From: Rhodovibrio sodomensis
GTDB lineage: Bacteria > Pseudomonadota > Alphaproteobacteria > Kiloniellales > Rhodovibrionaceae
Direction of reading: 5' to 3'
Assembly: GCF_016583645.1 (NCBI RefSeq)
Contig: NZ_NRRL01000026.1
Span: 1 to 50,721 of the forward strand
Length of the DNA stretch: 50,721 bases
A program made the translations under genes and the position numbers. Positions 1-11,803 of the stretch are shown here, piece after piece; the first letter of the stretch is position 1; the number at the start of each line of letters is the position of its first letter. A model generated the notes under the pieces. That model had not been told where the DNA came from. It did no database searches and saw only the letters and a list, made by a program, of their open reading frames with translations.

Positions 1-203
1 GGACCATCGAGATCGTCCGTCGAAGCGATACGGCACAAGGCTTCGAGGTTCTACCCCGACGCTGGGTGGTTGAGCGCACACTGGCCTGGCTGAACCGTAA
101 CCGGCGGCTCGGTAAGGACTTCGAGACCAGCCTCGCTTCAGCCGAAAGCTGGGTATACCTCGCGAATATCCAGCTCCTCGTCCACCGCCTCGGAAGAGCC
201 TGA
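1..203 (+). CDS. IS5-family transposase, C-terminal end (cut by window edge)
   Basis: The frame opens at base 3 and runs 66 codons to TGA at 201-203. It reads [18 protein letters not shown] followed by LGKDFE and a helical tail, which is the C-terminal signature of IS5-family (IS427/IS1031-like) DDE transposases. The glutamate of VVERT is the last catalytic acid. The rest of the gene lies outside the window, so its integrity cannot be judged. The element's right end is probably within the next 40 bp, where a GAGTC-like end occurs around 223-234, but only one end is visible and I could not fix the boundary. An IS630 element begins 158 bp downstream, so this is a small accumulation site for insertion sequences. 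Confidence 0.85.
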   Translation, partial: TIEIVRRSDTAQGFEVLPRRWVVERTLAWLNRNRRLGKDFETSLASAESWVYLANIQLLVHRLGRA

Positions 204-240
204 AAACGCCGAATTAGTTCCGAGTCTGACTCTGAGGCTT

Positions 241-282
241 GAAACGCCCGGCGCGCGGTCCCCCGCGGCCGGGCGTTTTCGT
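241..282. terminator. Strong intrinsic-terminator-like hairpin
   Basis: AAACGCCCGGC (242-252) pairs with GCCGGGCGTTT (268-278), with a second pairing of CGCGG and CCGCG inside the loop, and a short T run follows on the plus strand. The stem is flanked by A on one side and T on the other, so it could work in either direction. Its original gene is not evident: it sits between two insertion sequences and may belong to a gene displaced by them. Confidence 0.6.
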
Positions 283-361
283 GGCCGCTTGGCGGCGTCG
301 GGCAATACGCTGAGCGGAAGGACCACCGTCAGCTGAATTTTTTCTTTCCGTCAGGACGTTA

Positions 362-1498
362 TACCCCTAACCTTCCAAAATCCGAAAATCTTGGTGGGTT
401 ATGATGCGGAAGTTGTCGGACACCTGTTCCCTGAATGTCTTCCATTCTCTTGGAATAGTGTCTCGAAAGAACACCAGGATAGCATCGGCGAATTGTTTCC
501 GGGTGGGGTAATGACGGTTGTGCGTCACGCGCTGATGCATGACCGCCCATAATCGCTCGATCGGGTTCAAGTGCGGGCAATAGGGCGGGAGCTGGATCAG
601 GTGAACGCGACACTCGGGACGCGCCAGGAATTCCCTGACGTCCGGCCCTTTGTGGTAAGCCGCGTTGTCCCAGATGACGTGGATCACACGTTTGTCGGGA
701 TTGCGCGCCTCGATCTTGGCGAGAAGCTGGGCCGCGCTGGCCCCGTCGACGGTGTCCGGCTCGACAAAAGGCGCGTCGAAGGTTTCCAGGTTGAGCGCGC
801 CGTGGATGTTCACCCGGCCACGGCCGGGCGTGGTTTGGACGGCGGGGTTCGAGCCGTTCTTCACCCAGCCGGACGCGGGCTTGGTCTGATACTCCGGGTG
901 GACGGCGTCGGCGAAATACACCGCTTCATCAGCGCTCAGCTCGCGCATCAGGCGCTCGTAATGCGCGATGAACGCCGCCTGCTTTTCCGCCGATGCCACC
1001 TTTGGCAGCGGCTTTGGCTTGCGATATTCGAACCCCAGCCGGGCCAAAAGCTTGATGCAGCCCGAGTGTGAGTACTCCAGGCCGAACTCGGTGGCGATGT
1101 ACGCCCTGACCGGCGCGGTGGATCGGCAAAACTGCGCTTCCAGCCAAGCGCTCAGCTCGGCTTCCTGCACGGCCGTCATGCGGGATTGGCTGCCTTGCCA
1201 ATCATCCCGAGCCAGAGCTTCCCAGCCGTCGCGCTGATACGCCTTGTGCCATCCCCGTATCGTATCGTCGTCCAGATACAGGAACTCCGCGATCTGGGCG
1301 CAACTTTTGCCGTCATCCAGCAGCAGAAGGGCATTTGCCCGCCGTGCAACGCCGTGGTCCACGCGATGCCGACGCACGCACGCTTCGAGTTCGCGGCGAT
1401 CTTCGAGGGAGAGGAAACCGGGGCGTATCATGCTCAGAGCAGAATCCCGAACCTACCTCGCGTCAAGCCCGAATTCGGGTTCCCACAGACTCTGGGTA
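362..1498 (-). mobile_element. Complete IS630-family insertion sequence flanked by TA
   Basis: One transposase gene fills the element. The proposed ends are TACCCC at 362 and GGGTA ending at 1498. Reading inward they match at the first five bases and again in an AA-x-CCGAA block about 18-25 bp in, giving imperfect terminal inverted repeats. A TA dinucleotide lies immediately outside each end (360-361 and 1499-1500), as expected from the TA target duplication of the IS630/mariner superfamily. The transposase stop codon lies inside the left repeat. The joined flanks do not read as an interrupted gene. Confidence 0.75.
367..1431 (-). CDS. IS630-family transposase
   Basis: The 354-residue protein has an N-terminal helix-turn-helix region (about residues 15-75, including CAQIAEFLYLDDDTIRGWHK) followed by a DDE catalytic core. 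The first aspartate is in VYFADAVHPEY, the second in VIWDNAAYHKG, and the glutamate in the family motif PPYCPHLNPIERLW, with 36 residues between the second Asp and the Glu. Length and motif order are those of an intact IS630 transposase, which inserts at TA. No frameshift is seen, so it may be active. The family often uses programmed frameshifting, but here a single frame covers the whole protein. Confidence 0.95.
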   Translation of the reverse strand: MIRPGFLSLEDRRELEACVRRHRVDHGVARRANALLLLDDGKSCAQIAEFLYLDDDTIRGWHKAYQRDGWEALARDDWQGSQSRMTAVQEAELSAWLEAQFCRSTAPVRAYIATEFGLEYSHSGCIKLLARLGFEYRKPKPLPKVASAEKQAAFIAHYERLMRELSADEAVYFADAVHPEYQTKPASGWVKNGSNPAVQTTPGRGRVNIHGALNLETFDAPFVEPDTVDGASAAQLLAKIEARNPDKRVIHVIWDNAAYHKGPDVREFLARPECRVHLIQLPPYCPHLNPIERLWAVMHQRVTHNRHYPTRKQFADAILVFFRDTIPREWKTFREQVSDNFRIITHQDFRILEG

Positions 1499-1565
1499 TA
1501 GCGCAAAATTCACGATGCCGGCCGGGTCGGCGTTGATCGATCTTGCGCTGACAGTCCGGACGCGG

Positions 1566-1781
1566 TCACGGCCGCCAGAACGGCTTGGCGATCTCCCGGC
1601 GGATCGCATCCGGGTCCCTGGCGATGTCCAGCCAACGCTCGCGCGGCAGCTGCGCCAGTTGCCGGCGTTCCACCGCCCGCCGGCGCCAACGGACCAAGGT
1701 CCGCCACAGGCCCCGCGGCCACGCCCAGGACGCGACGGGCGCGGCGTGGCACCGGTCGCGCGTCAGATCGGTACAGCTCAT
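1566..1781 (-). CDS. DUF1127 (YjiS-like) small protein
   Basis: The 71-residue arginine-rich protein contains the DUF1127 pattern: LWRTLVRWRRRAVERRQLAQL, then RERWLDIARDPDAIRREIAKPFW. The start at 1781 is chosen because GAGGAGA lies 8 nt upstream; the frame extends further up without family similarity. Small DUF1127 proteins are common in alphaproteobacteria, where related ones have been linked to phosphate metabolism and RNA handling, but the function of this one is unknown. It is transcribed away from a GcvA-like LysR gene, an arrangement seen often for this pair, and an operator-like site lies between them. It probably is the main target of that regulator. Confidence 0.8.
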   Translation of the reverse strand: MSCTDLTRDRCHAAPVASWAWPRGLWRTLVRWRRRAVERRQLAQLPRERWLDIARDPDAIRREIAKPFWRP

Positions 1782-1874
1782 CTGCAGTCTCCTCGTGCCA
1801 GAGCCCGGAACGCCCGGGCCATTGCGGAAACAATCCGGCGAATTGCCAAACCGCACAAACGACGATATCTCTGG

Positions 1875-1899
1875 CTCGCATAAACCTACCTAATGCGAG
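1875..1899. promoter_or_regulatory. Perfect T-N11-A operator between DUF1127 and lysR genes
   Basis: CTCGCAT (1875-1881) and ATGCGAG (1893-1899) form a perfect 7-bp inverted repeat with an 11-bp spacer, the classic recognition layout of LysR-type regulators. It lies 15 bp upstream of the LysR start and 93 bp upstream of the DUF1127 start, so it could serve autoregulation and control of the divergent gene. Binding itself is inferred. Confidence 0.7.
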
Positions 1900-1914
1900 A
1901 CCGGAGCCCGCGCG

Positions 1915-2868
1915 ATGACCCGACGGTTGCCGCCGCTGAACGCCGCCAAGGCCTTCGAGGCGGCCGCGCGGCACCTGTCGTTCACCCTGGCCGCCGACGA
2001 ACTGGCGGTTACCCAGGCGGCCGTCAGCCATCAGGTGCGCGCGCTGGAGGACTGGCTGGGGGTGCAGTTGTTCCACCGCGCCAACCGCCGGATCGAGCTG
2101 ACCGACTCCGGGCGCGCCTATCTGCCCGGGCTGCGCGACGGACTGGACCGGATCGCCGCCAGCACCGCCGCGGTCGCCGACCGCGCGCGCCGCGGGCCGA
2201 TCCACCTGACCGCGCTGCAGTCGCTGACCGCCCGCTGGCTGCTGCCGCGCCTGCCCGACTTCCACGCCCGGCATCCCGAACTGGACGTGCTGGTGTCCGC
2301 GAGCGACCGGCCGGCCGACCTGCACCGGGAAAACTTCCACCTCGCGGTGCGCTTCACCACCCGCGAACGCGCCGAAGCGCACGGGCTGGTCGCGACCCAC
2401 CTGATGGACGAGGCGATCTTTCCGGTCTGCGCGCCAGCCCGCGTCGACGGCGATCCGCCCTTGCGTACGCCTTCCGACCTATCGGGCCAGGTGCTGCTGC
2501 ACGACAAGGTCGACGACACCGTGGAGGATCCGGGCTGGGTCGTCTGGTGCCGGGCGGCCGGCACGACCGTGCCCGACGGGCCGGCCCGACACTTCTCCGA
2601 TGCCGCGCTCGTCCTGCAGGCGGCGACCGCTGGCCAGGGGGTGGCGCTCGGCCGGCTGTCGCTGGTCCGGGACGATCTGGAACACGCGCGCCTGGTGCGC
2701 CCGTTCGGCCCGATCGTGCGCACGCGCTTTAGCTACTACGCCGTCGCCACGCAGGCCCTGGCGCAGCAGCCGCGGGTCAGCGCGATGGTGGATTGGCTGG
2801 TCGAACAGGCCCGCGGCCAGGCCGACGACCCATTGTTGGCGGCGGCGGTGACCGCGGAAGTCTCATAG
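1915..2868 (+). CDS. LysR-family transcriptional regulator, GcvA-like
   Basis: The 317-residue protein starts with the GcvA-type winged HTH (PPLNAAKAFEAAARHLSFT, then AADELAVTQAAVSHQVRALE; residues 6-65), followed by a substrate-binding-like effector domain (about 90-300) with the GcvA-clade feature LHRENFHLAVRF. It should act as a DNA-binding dimer or tetramer responding to a small molecule that cannot be predicted here. GcvA itself controls glycine cleavage genes, but none are adjacent, so no gcvA symbol is given. The divergent DUF1127 gene and the perfect T-N11-A site upstream support direct local regulation. Codon use is like that of the surrounding chromosome. Confidence 0.9.
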   Translation: MTRRLPPLNAAKAFEAAARHLSFTLAADELAVTQAAVSHQVRALEDWLGVQLFHRANRRIELTDSGRAYLPGLRDGLDRIAASTAAVADRARRGPIHLTALQSLTARWLLPRLPDFHARHPELDVLVSASDRPADLHRENFHLAVRFTTRERAEAHGLVATHLMDEAIFPVCAPARVDGDPPLRTPSDLSGQVLLHDKVDDTVEDPGWVVWCRAAGTTVPDGPARHFSDAALVLQAATAGQGVALGRLSLVRDDLEHARLVRPFGPIVRTRFSYYAVATQALAQQPRVSAMVDWLVEQARGQADDPLLAAAVTAEVS

Positions 2869-2907
2869 GCCGGGCGCCGCGACGCCGACCGGCGCACAAC
2901 GGAAGGC

Positions 2908-3040
2908 CGCGGACGCGGCGATTCAAAGCTACGGCGATCGCCCGGGCAGACCGGTGGGAGAGCCGACGTCGCGGGCAGGAGCCGCCCGTGGGACGTGCTT
3001 CGAGACGCCGGCCCTTCGATAAGGTCAGGACGGGCTATTC
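2908..3040. repeat. Dispersed CTTCGA...TCAGGA-type intergenic repeat (degenerate copy)
   Basis: The 345-bp gap between the lysR gene and alaS has no convincing gene. It contains GCTTCGAGACGCCGG followed by CCCTTCGATAAGGTCAGGA and CGGGCT, resembling the CCTTCGA-x-A...CTCAGGA element found again near 27908-27988. Such elements are common intergenic repeats in GC-rich proteobacteria. The boundaries given are approximate. Confidence 0.45.
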
Positions 3041-3213
3041 CGCCTGAAGATAACGGTAAGCTCCCAACACACCTCAGGCTTGATCCCGAATAGGACGCCG
3101 ACGGCGTGCGTGTCGAAGGACCCCACCCGGGGGCTCGACATGCCGGGCGGACGTCTCTCCGAGGCGCGGAAAGGCGGCCCGCCGATGCGCCGTGCAGCGG
3201 CGACAGGCCGCAG

Positions 3214-5880
<2,667 letters not shown>

Positions 5881-6245
5881 GATCCCCTTCGCGTGCCTGC
5901 CGCGCCCGGCCGCGCCCGCGGCGGAGACGACCGTCGCGGGCGTGGCCGGCGCGGATGCCGGTGTTCTGGCCGGCTATGTAGCCAGTGGCCCGCCGCGCTG
6001 TCCACCCGCGCCCGTGGGCGGCCCCGGACACGGCCCCGGACGCGGACTCGGACAGGGATAGGGAACCGCGTCCGGTCGAGACCGGTCCCGACGGCTTTGG
6101 GCGTTGGCAGCGCGCGTTGAGCGCGCCGGCGCCGCGGCACCGGCGGTGGATTGCCGCAATCGCCGCAATCCCCCCTACAGCATCTTGGTCACAACCGCCG
6201 TTCGGCCCGGCGCGATCCGAGCGCCTTGGCCCGCATTAGCGCCGA
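5881..6245. other. Intergenic region between recA and alaS
   Basis: No coding sequence is convincing here. Short open frames are arginine- and proline-rich and look like chance frames in GC-rich DNA. A purine/pyrimidine-biased stretch around 6025-6060 repeats GGCCCCGGAC-like units two to three times. The segment should hold the alaS promoter and the recA 3' end, but no strong T-tailed hairpin was seen. Confidence 0.5.
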
Positions 6246-7355
<1,110 letters not shown>

Positions 7356-7457
7356 GAGTGGATGCCCCCCTTATCCCACAGCCTTCGCGGCCGGGGCAAC
7401 GCGTGGTGGACCGGTTCGCGTCGGTTTCATTGTACCGGGTTCGTTCACGCAAGACAA

Positions 7458-7472
7458 GAACAAAACAACAAC
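7458..7472 (-). promoter_or_regulatory. SOS (LexA) box upstream of recA
   Basis: On the recA strand the site reads GTTG-N7-GTTC, one base from the alphaproteobacterial LexA consensus GTTC-N7-GTTC. It lies 103-117 bp before the recA start, in an A-rich stretch that stands out from the GC-rich surroundings. LexA control of recA is established for the class; this exact site is inferred. Confidence 0.6.
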
Positions 7473-7566
7473 TTAAGAGAACATCCGCGCGCGACTCCGC
7501 GGAAACGGCCTTTTGCGAGGGGGAGAACAGCGATCCCGCGGCGGACCGCCGGCCCCCATCGCATGT

Positions 7567-7635
7567 AGCTCTAACTTCCTGGAAAGCGGCCACGATTCAG
7601 CTGAAGGGTGATTCCGCCTCAGCATCTTGCCCTAA
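7567..7635. repeat. Palindromic repeat overlapping the cckA stop codon (copy 1)
   Basis: The sequence aligns across its whole length with 45118-45188 downstream of lon: both contain GCTCTAAC, then GATTCAG(C/T)TGAA(A/G)GGTG, a short loop, and TCAGCATCTTGC. The arms can form an imperfect hairpin. On the minus strand the repeat begins TAGGGCAAGATG and its first three bases are the cckA stop codon (7632-7634). It is an intergenic palindromic element of the RIME/REP type rather than a gene-specific terminator. Confidence 0.75.
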
Positions 7636-8912
7636 CCCGCGTCGGCGTAGAGCACGTCCTTCACCATCCCGGCGAGCTGCTTCAGGGTGAACGGCTTGCC
7701 CAGGAAGTGGATGTCGGATTCCTCGCCCAGGTTGCGACGGAACGAGTCCTCGGTATAGCCGGAGATGAAGATCACCTTGACCTCCGGGTGGGTCTCCCGG
7801 ACCCGGCGCACCAGCGTCGGGCCGTCCAGGTTGGGCATCACCACGTCGGTGATCAGCAGGTCGACCTTGTCGCCCTGCTCGCCCATGACGTCGAGCGCCT
7901 GCTCGCCCGAGCTCGCCTCCAGGACGTCGTACCCCTTCTTGCGCAGCGCCCGGGCGGAGAAGGCGCGCACCGCGTCCTCGTCCTCGACCAGCAGCAGCGT
8001 GCCCATCCCGGTCAGATCGGTGACCTGGCTGTGCGCGCTCTTGCCCGGCGCCGGCTCGCCGGCGGCTTGCCGGTGGCGCGGCAGGTAGATCTGGAAGTTG
8101 GTGCCCACGCTGGGCGCGCTGTCGACCAGGATAAAACCGCCGGTCTGCTTGACGATGCCGTAGACGGTGGACAGGCCGAGGCCGGTCCCCGCGCCGACTT
8201 CCTTGGTGGAGAAGAACGGCTCGAAGATCCGGTCCAGGTTCTCCTGCGCGATGCCGCAGCCGCTGTCCGCCACCTCGATCAGCACGTAGTCGCCGGGCGG
8301 CACCGTCTCGCCCTCGCGTTTGAGCGGGCGGGTCAGCTGCTGGTTGCTGGTCCGGATCGCCAGTTCGCCGCCGCGCTCCGCCATCGCGTCGCGGGCGTTG
8401 ACCGCCAGGTTGATGATCACCTGCTCCAGCTGGCCCTGGTCGACCTTGACCTCCCACAGGTTGCGGCCATGGATCACGTCGAGCTGGATGTTCTCGCCGA
8501 TCAGCCGGCGCAACAGGTGCATCAGCTCCTGCAGCACGTCGGTCACCGACAGCACGGTCGGGCGCAGGGTCTGCTGGCGGGAGAACGCCAGCAGCTGGCG
8601 CACCAGGTTGGCCGCGCGATTGGCGTTCTGTTTGACCTGCATCAGGTCGGCGAACGACTGGTCGCCCGGCCGGTGGCGCAGCAGCAGCAGGTCGCAGAAC
8701 CCGATCATCGCGGTCAGCAGGTTGTTGAAGTCGTGCGCGATGCCGCCGGCCAGCTGGCCGACCGCTTGCATCTTCTGCGACTGCGCGAACTGCTCCTCCA
8801 GGTTCTTGCGTTCGGTCGCGTCGATCAGGTGCAGGACGTGGCCCTCGCGCTCCTGCCGGGGGTCGCCCGCGCCGGCGTCCGCGTCCAGCGGGGTGGCGAA
8901 GACGCGGCACAC
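7632..8912 (-). CDS. cckA: Hybrid histidine kinase CckA, lacking its N-terminal part
   Basis: The 426 residues visible match the C-terminal part of CckA. A short PAS-end linker (residues 1-35) leads to the DHp helix with phosphorylated H60 in [14 protein letters not shown] HATPase domain follows (N box around 158-177, G1 ADSGCGI at 215-221, F box EPFFSTK, G2 GTGLGLS), then a receiver domain (about 305-425) with phospho-acceptor D356 in ITDVVMP and a conserved KP lysine. Family members normally carry two membrane helices and PAS domains in several hundred further residues. Here the frame meets TGA 63 bp before the GTG at 8912, and flhB ends only 208 bp away. GGAG lies 9-12 nt before the GTG, so a short soluble kinase could be made. 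The alternative is a broken gene or an assembly deletion. Confidence 0.85.
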   Translation of the reverse strand: MCRVFATPLDADAGAGDPRQEREGHVLHLIDATERKNLEEQFAQSQKMQAVGQLAGGIAHDFNNLLTAMIGFCDLLLLRHRPGDQSFADLMQVKQNANRAANLVRQLLAFSRQQTLRPTVLSVTDVLQELMHLLRRLIGENIQLDVIHGRNLWEVKVDQGQLEQVIINLAVNARDAMAERGGELAIRTSNQQLTRPLKREGETVPPGDYVLIEVADSGCGIAQENLDRIFEPFFSTKEVGAGTGLGLSTVYGIVKQTGGFILVDSAPSVGTNFQIYLPRHRQAAGEPAPGKSAHSQVTDLTGMGTLLLVEDEDAVRAFSARALRKKGYDVLEASSGEQALDVMGEQGDKVDLLITDVVMPNLDGPTLVRRVRETHPEVKVIFISGYTEDSFRRNLGEESDIHFLGKPFTLKQLAGMVKDVLYADAG

Positions 8913-9120
8913 GGTGTCCGGCTCCGCGGCCGCGCGGGCGGGCGGCCGCCGCCCAAAGCCAAACCCCGCCGTTCAAGCCTCCGCCACTCCTCAACCCCGT
9001 ATCGCCGGCACCCAGCAGCCCTTCCGTCGGCGCCAACGCGCGCCCAGCCCACAGTCGCGCCAAAGCGCGCGCCGTGCAAAGGCTGTGTGGCCTCGAGCCG
9101 GGACGCGCGGGATGCACGGG
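8913..9120 (-). other. Non-homologous stretch where the CckA N-terminus should be
   Basis: All three minus-strand frames were read between the flhB stop and the first CckA-like residues. None resembles PAS domains or membrane helices. One frame stays open but yields only Arg/Ala/Gly-rich sequence typical of chance translation. A TGA closes the CckA frame at about 8974-8976. This is the likely scar of a deletion or of sequence replacement upstream of the kinase core. Confidence 0.6.
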
Positions 9121-10206
9121 TCAGCGCCCCGCACCGGCCGGCATCCGGCCCTTGAGGCGCATCACGTAGCCGATGATCTCGGCCACCGCCTTGTAGTGCT
9201 CGGCCGGGATCTCCTGGTCCAGCTCGACGGTCGCGTGCAGGGCGCGGGCGAGCGGCGGGTTCTCCACGAGCGGCACGTCGTTCGCTTCCGCCACCTCGCG
9301 GATCCGGCGGGCGACCTCGTCGACGCCCTTCGCCACCACCGTCGGCGCGGCCATTTCGCCGTGGGTGTAGGCGAGCGCGACGGCGAAGTGGGTCGGGTTG
9401 GTGACCACCACGTCGGCCTGCGGCACGGCCGCCATCATGCGCTTGCGCGACTTTTCCATGCGCAGCTGGCGCAGCCGCTGCTTGACCTGCGGGTCACCTT
9501 CGGACTGCTTGAACTCGTCCTTAATCTCCTGCTTGGACATCTTCATTTCTTCATGGTGCTTGTAGCGCTGGTAGGCGAAGTCCAGCGCCGCGATGATGGT
9601 CATCACCGCCAGCACCGCCACGGTGACCTTGATGGCGTAGATCTGCAGCACCTCCAGCTGCGCCACCAGACCGATCTCGATCAGCTGCGGCAGGCTGTCG
9701 TGCTCCGGCCAGATCACCAGGAAAGCGACCAGACCGACCAGCGACAGCTTGGCCACGCCCTTGGCGAAGTCGACCAGCGCACGGGTGGAAAACAGCCGCT
9801 TGGCACCCTTGATCGGGGATACCTTCTCGGCCTTCGGCTTTAGGCTTTCCGCGCTCAGCAGGAACCCGAACTGCAAGACGTTCGCCGCCAGCGCGGCGAC
9901 CACCAGCAGGCCCATGGGCAGCAGCAGCACCCACAGCATGTCGAGCAGCGTTTCGGTCAGAACCGGCAGAATGCCGCCGTCGGTGGGCAGCTGCGCGGCC
10001 TTGGCGATAAACCGCCGGAGCGTGTCGGTGACCCCGCCCGCCATCGCCGGGGCCAGGATGGTCAGGATCAGCCCCAGGGCCAGGATGATGAACCAGTGGT
10101 TGATCTCCTGCGACTTGGCGACCTGGCCCTTCTTGCGCGAATCCTCGAGCTTTTTCGGGGTCGGGTCTTCGGTTTTCTGGCTCTTGTCGGTCTGCTCTTC
10201 GGCCAC
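9121..10206 (-). CDS. flhB: Flagellar type III export switch protein FlhB
   Basis: The 361-residue protein is the inner-membrane export-gate component that switches substrate from rod/hook to filament proteins. The N-terminus has the family segment DPTPKKLEDSRKKGQVAKSQE, followed by four membrane helices (about 36-56, 90-112, 150-168 and 190-212), the linker, and the cytoplasmic domain with the autocleavage site N270-P271-T272-H273. It is last among the flagellar genes of this run (flgB-flgC-fliE-fliQ-fliR-flhB) and starts 9 bp after fliR. A separate FlhB-C-like protein is encoded at 14180-14542. Confidence 0.98.
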   Translation of the reverse strand: MAEEQTDKSQKTEDPTPKKLEDSRKKGQVAKSQEINHWFIILALGLILTILAPAMAGGVTDTLRRFIAKAAQLPTDGGILPVLTETLLDMLWVLLLPMGLLVVAALAANVLQFGFLLSAESLKPKAEKVSPIKGAKRLFSTRALVDFAKGVAKLSLVGLVAFLVIWPEHDSLPQLIEIGLVAQLEVLQIYAIKVTVAVLAVMTIIAALDFAYQRYKHHEEMKMSKQEIKDEFKQSEGDPQVKQRLRQLRMEKSRKRMMAAVPQADVVVTNPTHFAVALAYTHGEMAAPTVVAKGVDEVARRIREVAEANDVPLVENPPLARALHATVELDQEIPAEHYKAVAEIIGYVMRLKGRMPAGAGR

Positions 10207-10215
10207 CGTCCGCCC

Positions 10216-10974
10216 CTAGCGCTGGAAAACCGTGAAGATGTCGGCGAACTCGCCGGTGAAGTAGCCGATGATCACCGGCAGGCTGATCATCAGCAGCCAC
10301 AGGCCCTTCATGATCTGCAGCGGCATCGCCGCGAAGAAGATCTGCACCTGCGGCATCAGGCGCGACAGCAGGCCGATGCCGAGATACAGCACCAGGCCCG
10401 CGACCACGAACGGCGCGGCGAGCTTCATCGCCACCAGGAACGAGCGCGCGACCGTCTGGCTCATCAGCTGGGCGAAATCGCCCACCGGCGGCGGGACGCC
10501 GGCCGGGAACACGACGTAGCTGTCGACCACCGCGGCGAGCATGACGTGGTGCAGGTTGAGCCCGAAGATCGCGACGAGCGCGGTGATGTTGAGGAACGCG
10601 CCGATGATCGACCCCTGCTGCTGGCTCGCCGGATCGTTCACCAGGGCGTTCGCCATGGTCGACATGTAGGCCATCACCATGCCGCCGGTGACGAGCGCGG
10701 ACATGAACACCCGTGCCAGCGTGCCGATGAACAGGCCGATGAAGAACTCTCCCGCCAGCAGCGCCAGCAGCACGCTCGCCTGGTCGGGTTCGCCCGGCAG
10801 CGTGTCGGAGACCAGCGGGGTGACCAGCAGCGCGACCGCGAGCGCCAGGATCAGCCGGGCGCGCGGGGTGACGTAAGCCTCGCCGAAACCGGGCAGCGTC
10901 GACATCGCCGCGCCGATACGCACGAACACCAGCAGCACCGAAAACAGCGTGGCCGGAAGCAGTTCCTGGAACAT
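10216..10974 (-). CDS. fliR: Flagellar export-gate protein FliR
   Basis: The 252-residue polytopic membrane protein forms the export gate core with FliP and FliQ. It shows the family's N-terminal segment LLVFVRIGAAMSTLPGFGEA, the conserved TGGMVMAYMSTMANALVNDP stretch (about 95-115) and several hydrophobic helices, ending near PLQIMKGLWLLMISLPVII. It lies 19 bp after fliQ and 9 bp before flhB on the same strand, so the three are probably co-transcribed. Length is normal. Confidence 0.97.
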   Translation of the reverse strand: MFQELLPATLFSVLLVFVRIGAAMSTLPGFGEAYVTPRARLILALAVALLVTPLVSDTLPGEPDQASVLLALLAGEFFIGLFIGTLARVFMSALVTGGMVMAYMSTMANALVNDPASQQQGSIIGAFLNITALVAIFGLNLHHVMLAAVVDSYVVFPAGVPPPVGDFAQLMSQTVARSFLVAMKLAAPFVVAGLVLYLGIGLLSRLMPQVQIFFAAMPLQIMKGLWLLMISLPVIIGYFTGEFADIFTVFQR

Positions 10975-10993
10975 CGGCCGCGCGCCCCTTGGC

Positions 10994-11260
10994 TTAGCCG
11001 CCGGCGATGATCTTGTCGGTCAACTCCAGCGTGAAGGCCGACAGCGCGTTCAGCATGAACGGCGCCATCACGATCAGCGCCACCATGACCACCAGGATCT
11101 TGGGCACGAAGGTGAGCGTCATCTCCTGCATCTGGGTCAGCGCCTGGAACAGCGCGATCACGATGCCGATGCCAAGCGCCGCGAGCAGGACCGGGCTCGA
11201 CACCTTGAGCATGACGTAGACCGCCTCGCGGCCGACCTCGATCACTTCGGTCTGATTCAT
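10994..11260 (-). CDS. fliQ: Flagellar export-gate protein FliQ
   Basis: The 88-residue protein has two membrane helices (about 16-38 and 50-72) linked by the conserved QALTQMQEMTLTFVPKI loop, the hallmark of FliQ. It assembles in several copies around FliP/FliR in the export gate. The order fliE-fliQ-fliR-flhB is the standard alphaproteobacterial arrangement. A 109-bp gap separates it from fliE, long for this operon, but no terminator was recognised there. Confidence 0.97.
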   Translation of the reverse strand: MNQTEVIEVGREAVYVMLKVSSPVLLAALGIGIVIALFQALTQMQEMTLTFVPKILVVMVALIVMAPFMLNALSAFTLELTDKIIAGG

Positions 11261-11369
11261 GGTTAACGATCCAGCTTTAAAACAAGCCCGCGGCTGGGTC
11301 GGCGTGGTCGGCCGCCCGCGCGGGCCAGGTTCGAGTGTCAGAAAACGTCCGTCAGGGCCGACCCTGGGG

Positions 11370-11684
11370 TCAGATCGGCATCCGCATGATCTGCTGGTAG
11401 GCCTGCACCGCCTTGTCGCGCAGCGTCACCACGGTCTGCAGCGTGCGCTCGGCCTGCGACATCGCCATCACGACGTCGTTGATGTCCGCCTTGCCCGCCG
11501 CGGCGGCCAGGGACATCCGCTCGCCGCCCTTGACGTCCTGGATCGCGTCCTCACCGGCGCTGCGCAGCATCTGCGCGAAGTCGCTGGTGATCGCCTGGGT
11601 GCCCTCAGCCTTGGGCGGCTGGACCTTGGCTTGTTCGGCGACCCGCTTGTAGGCCGCCAGGGCCTCGCTGTAGGACACTGCCAT
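11370..11684 (-). CDS. fliE: Flagellar hook-basal body protein FliE
   Basis: The 104-residue protein links the MS ring and export gate to the proximal rod. The C-terminal half carries the FliE pattern: SLAAAAGKADINDVVMAMSQ, then AERTLQTVVTLRDKAVQAYQ, ending QIMRMPI. The first 30 residues are variable, as in the family. It lies between flgC (119 bp upstream) and fliQ on the same strand. Confidence 0.96.
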   Translation of the reverse strand: MAVSYSEALAAYKRVAEQAKVQPPKAEGTQAITSDFAQMLRSAGEDAIQDVKGGERMSLAAAAGKADINDVVMAMSQAERTLQTVVTLRDKAVQAYQQIMRMPI

Positions 11685-11803
11685 CGGAACCGGGCTCTCT
11701 TTCTAGCTGGGCCGACGGGCTTCGGGCATACGTGCCCCGGCCAAGCCGGCGAACCGTCGACCGGCGGCCGTCCTGGCCGCCGGAATGTTTCAGACTCAGG
11801 CGT

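Noticed and set aside
7479..7482. A second GAAC near the recA SOS box as another LexA site
   Set aside because: No partner half-site at 7-bp spacing.
11263..11282. TTAA-N10-TTAA near the fliQ start as a CtrA site
   Set aside because: Spacing is 10 rather than 7, and the position overlaps the translation-start region within the operon.
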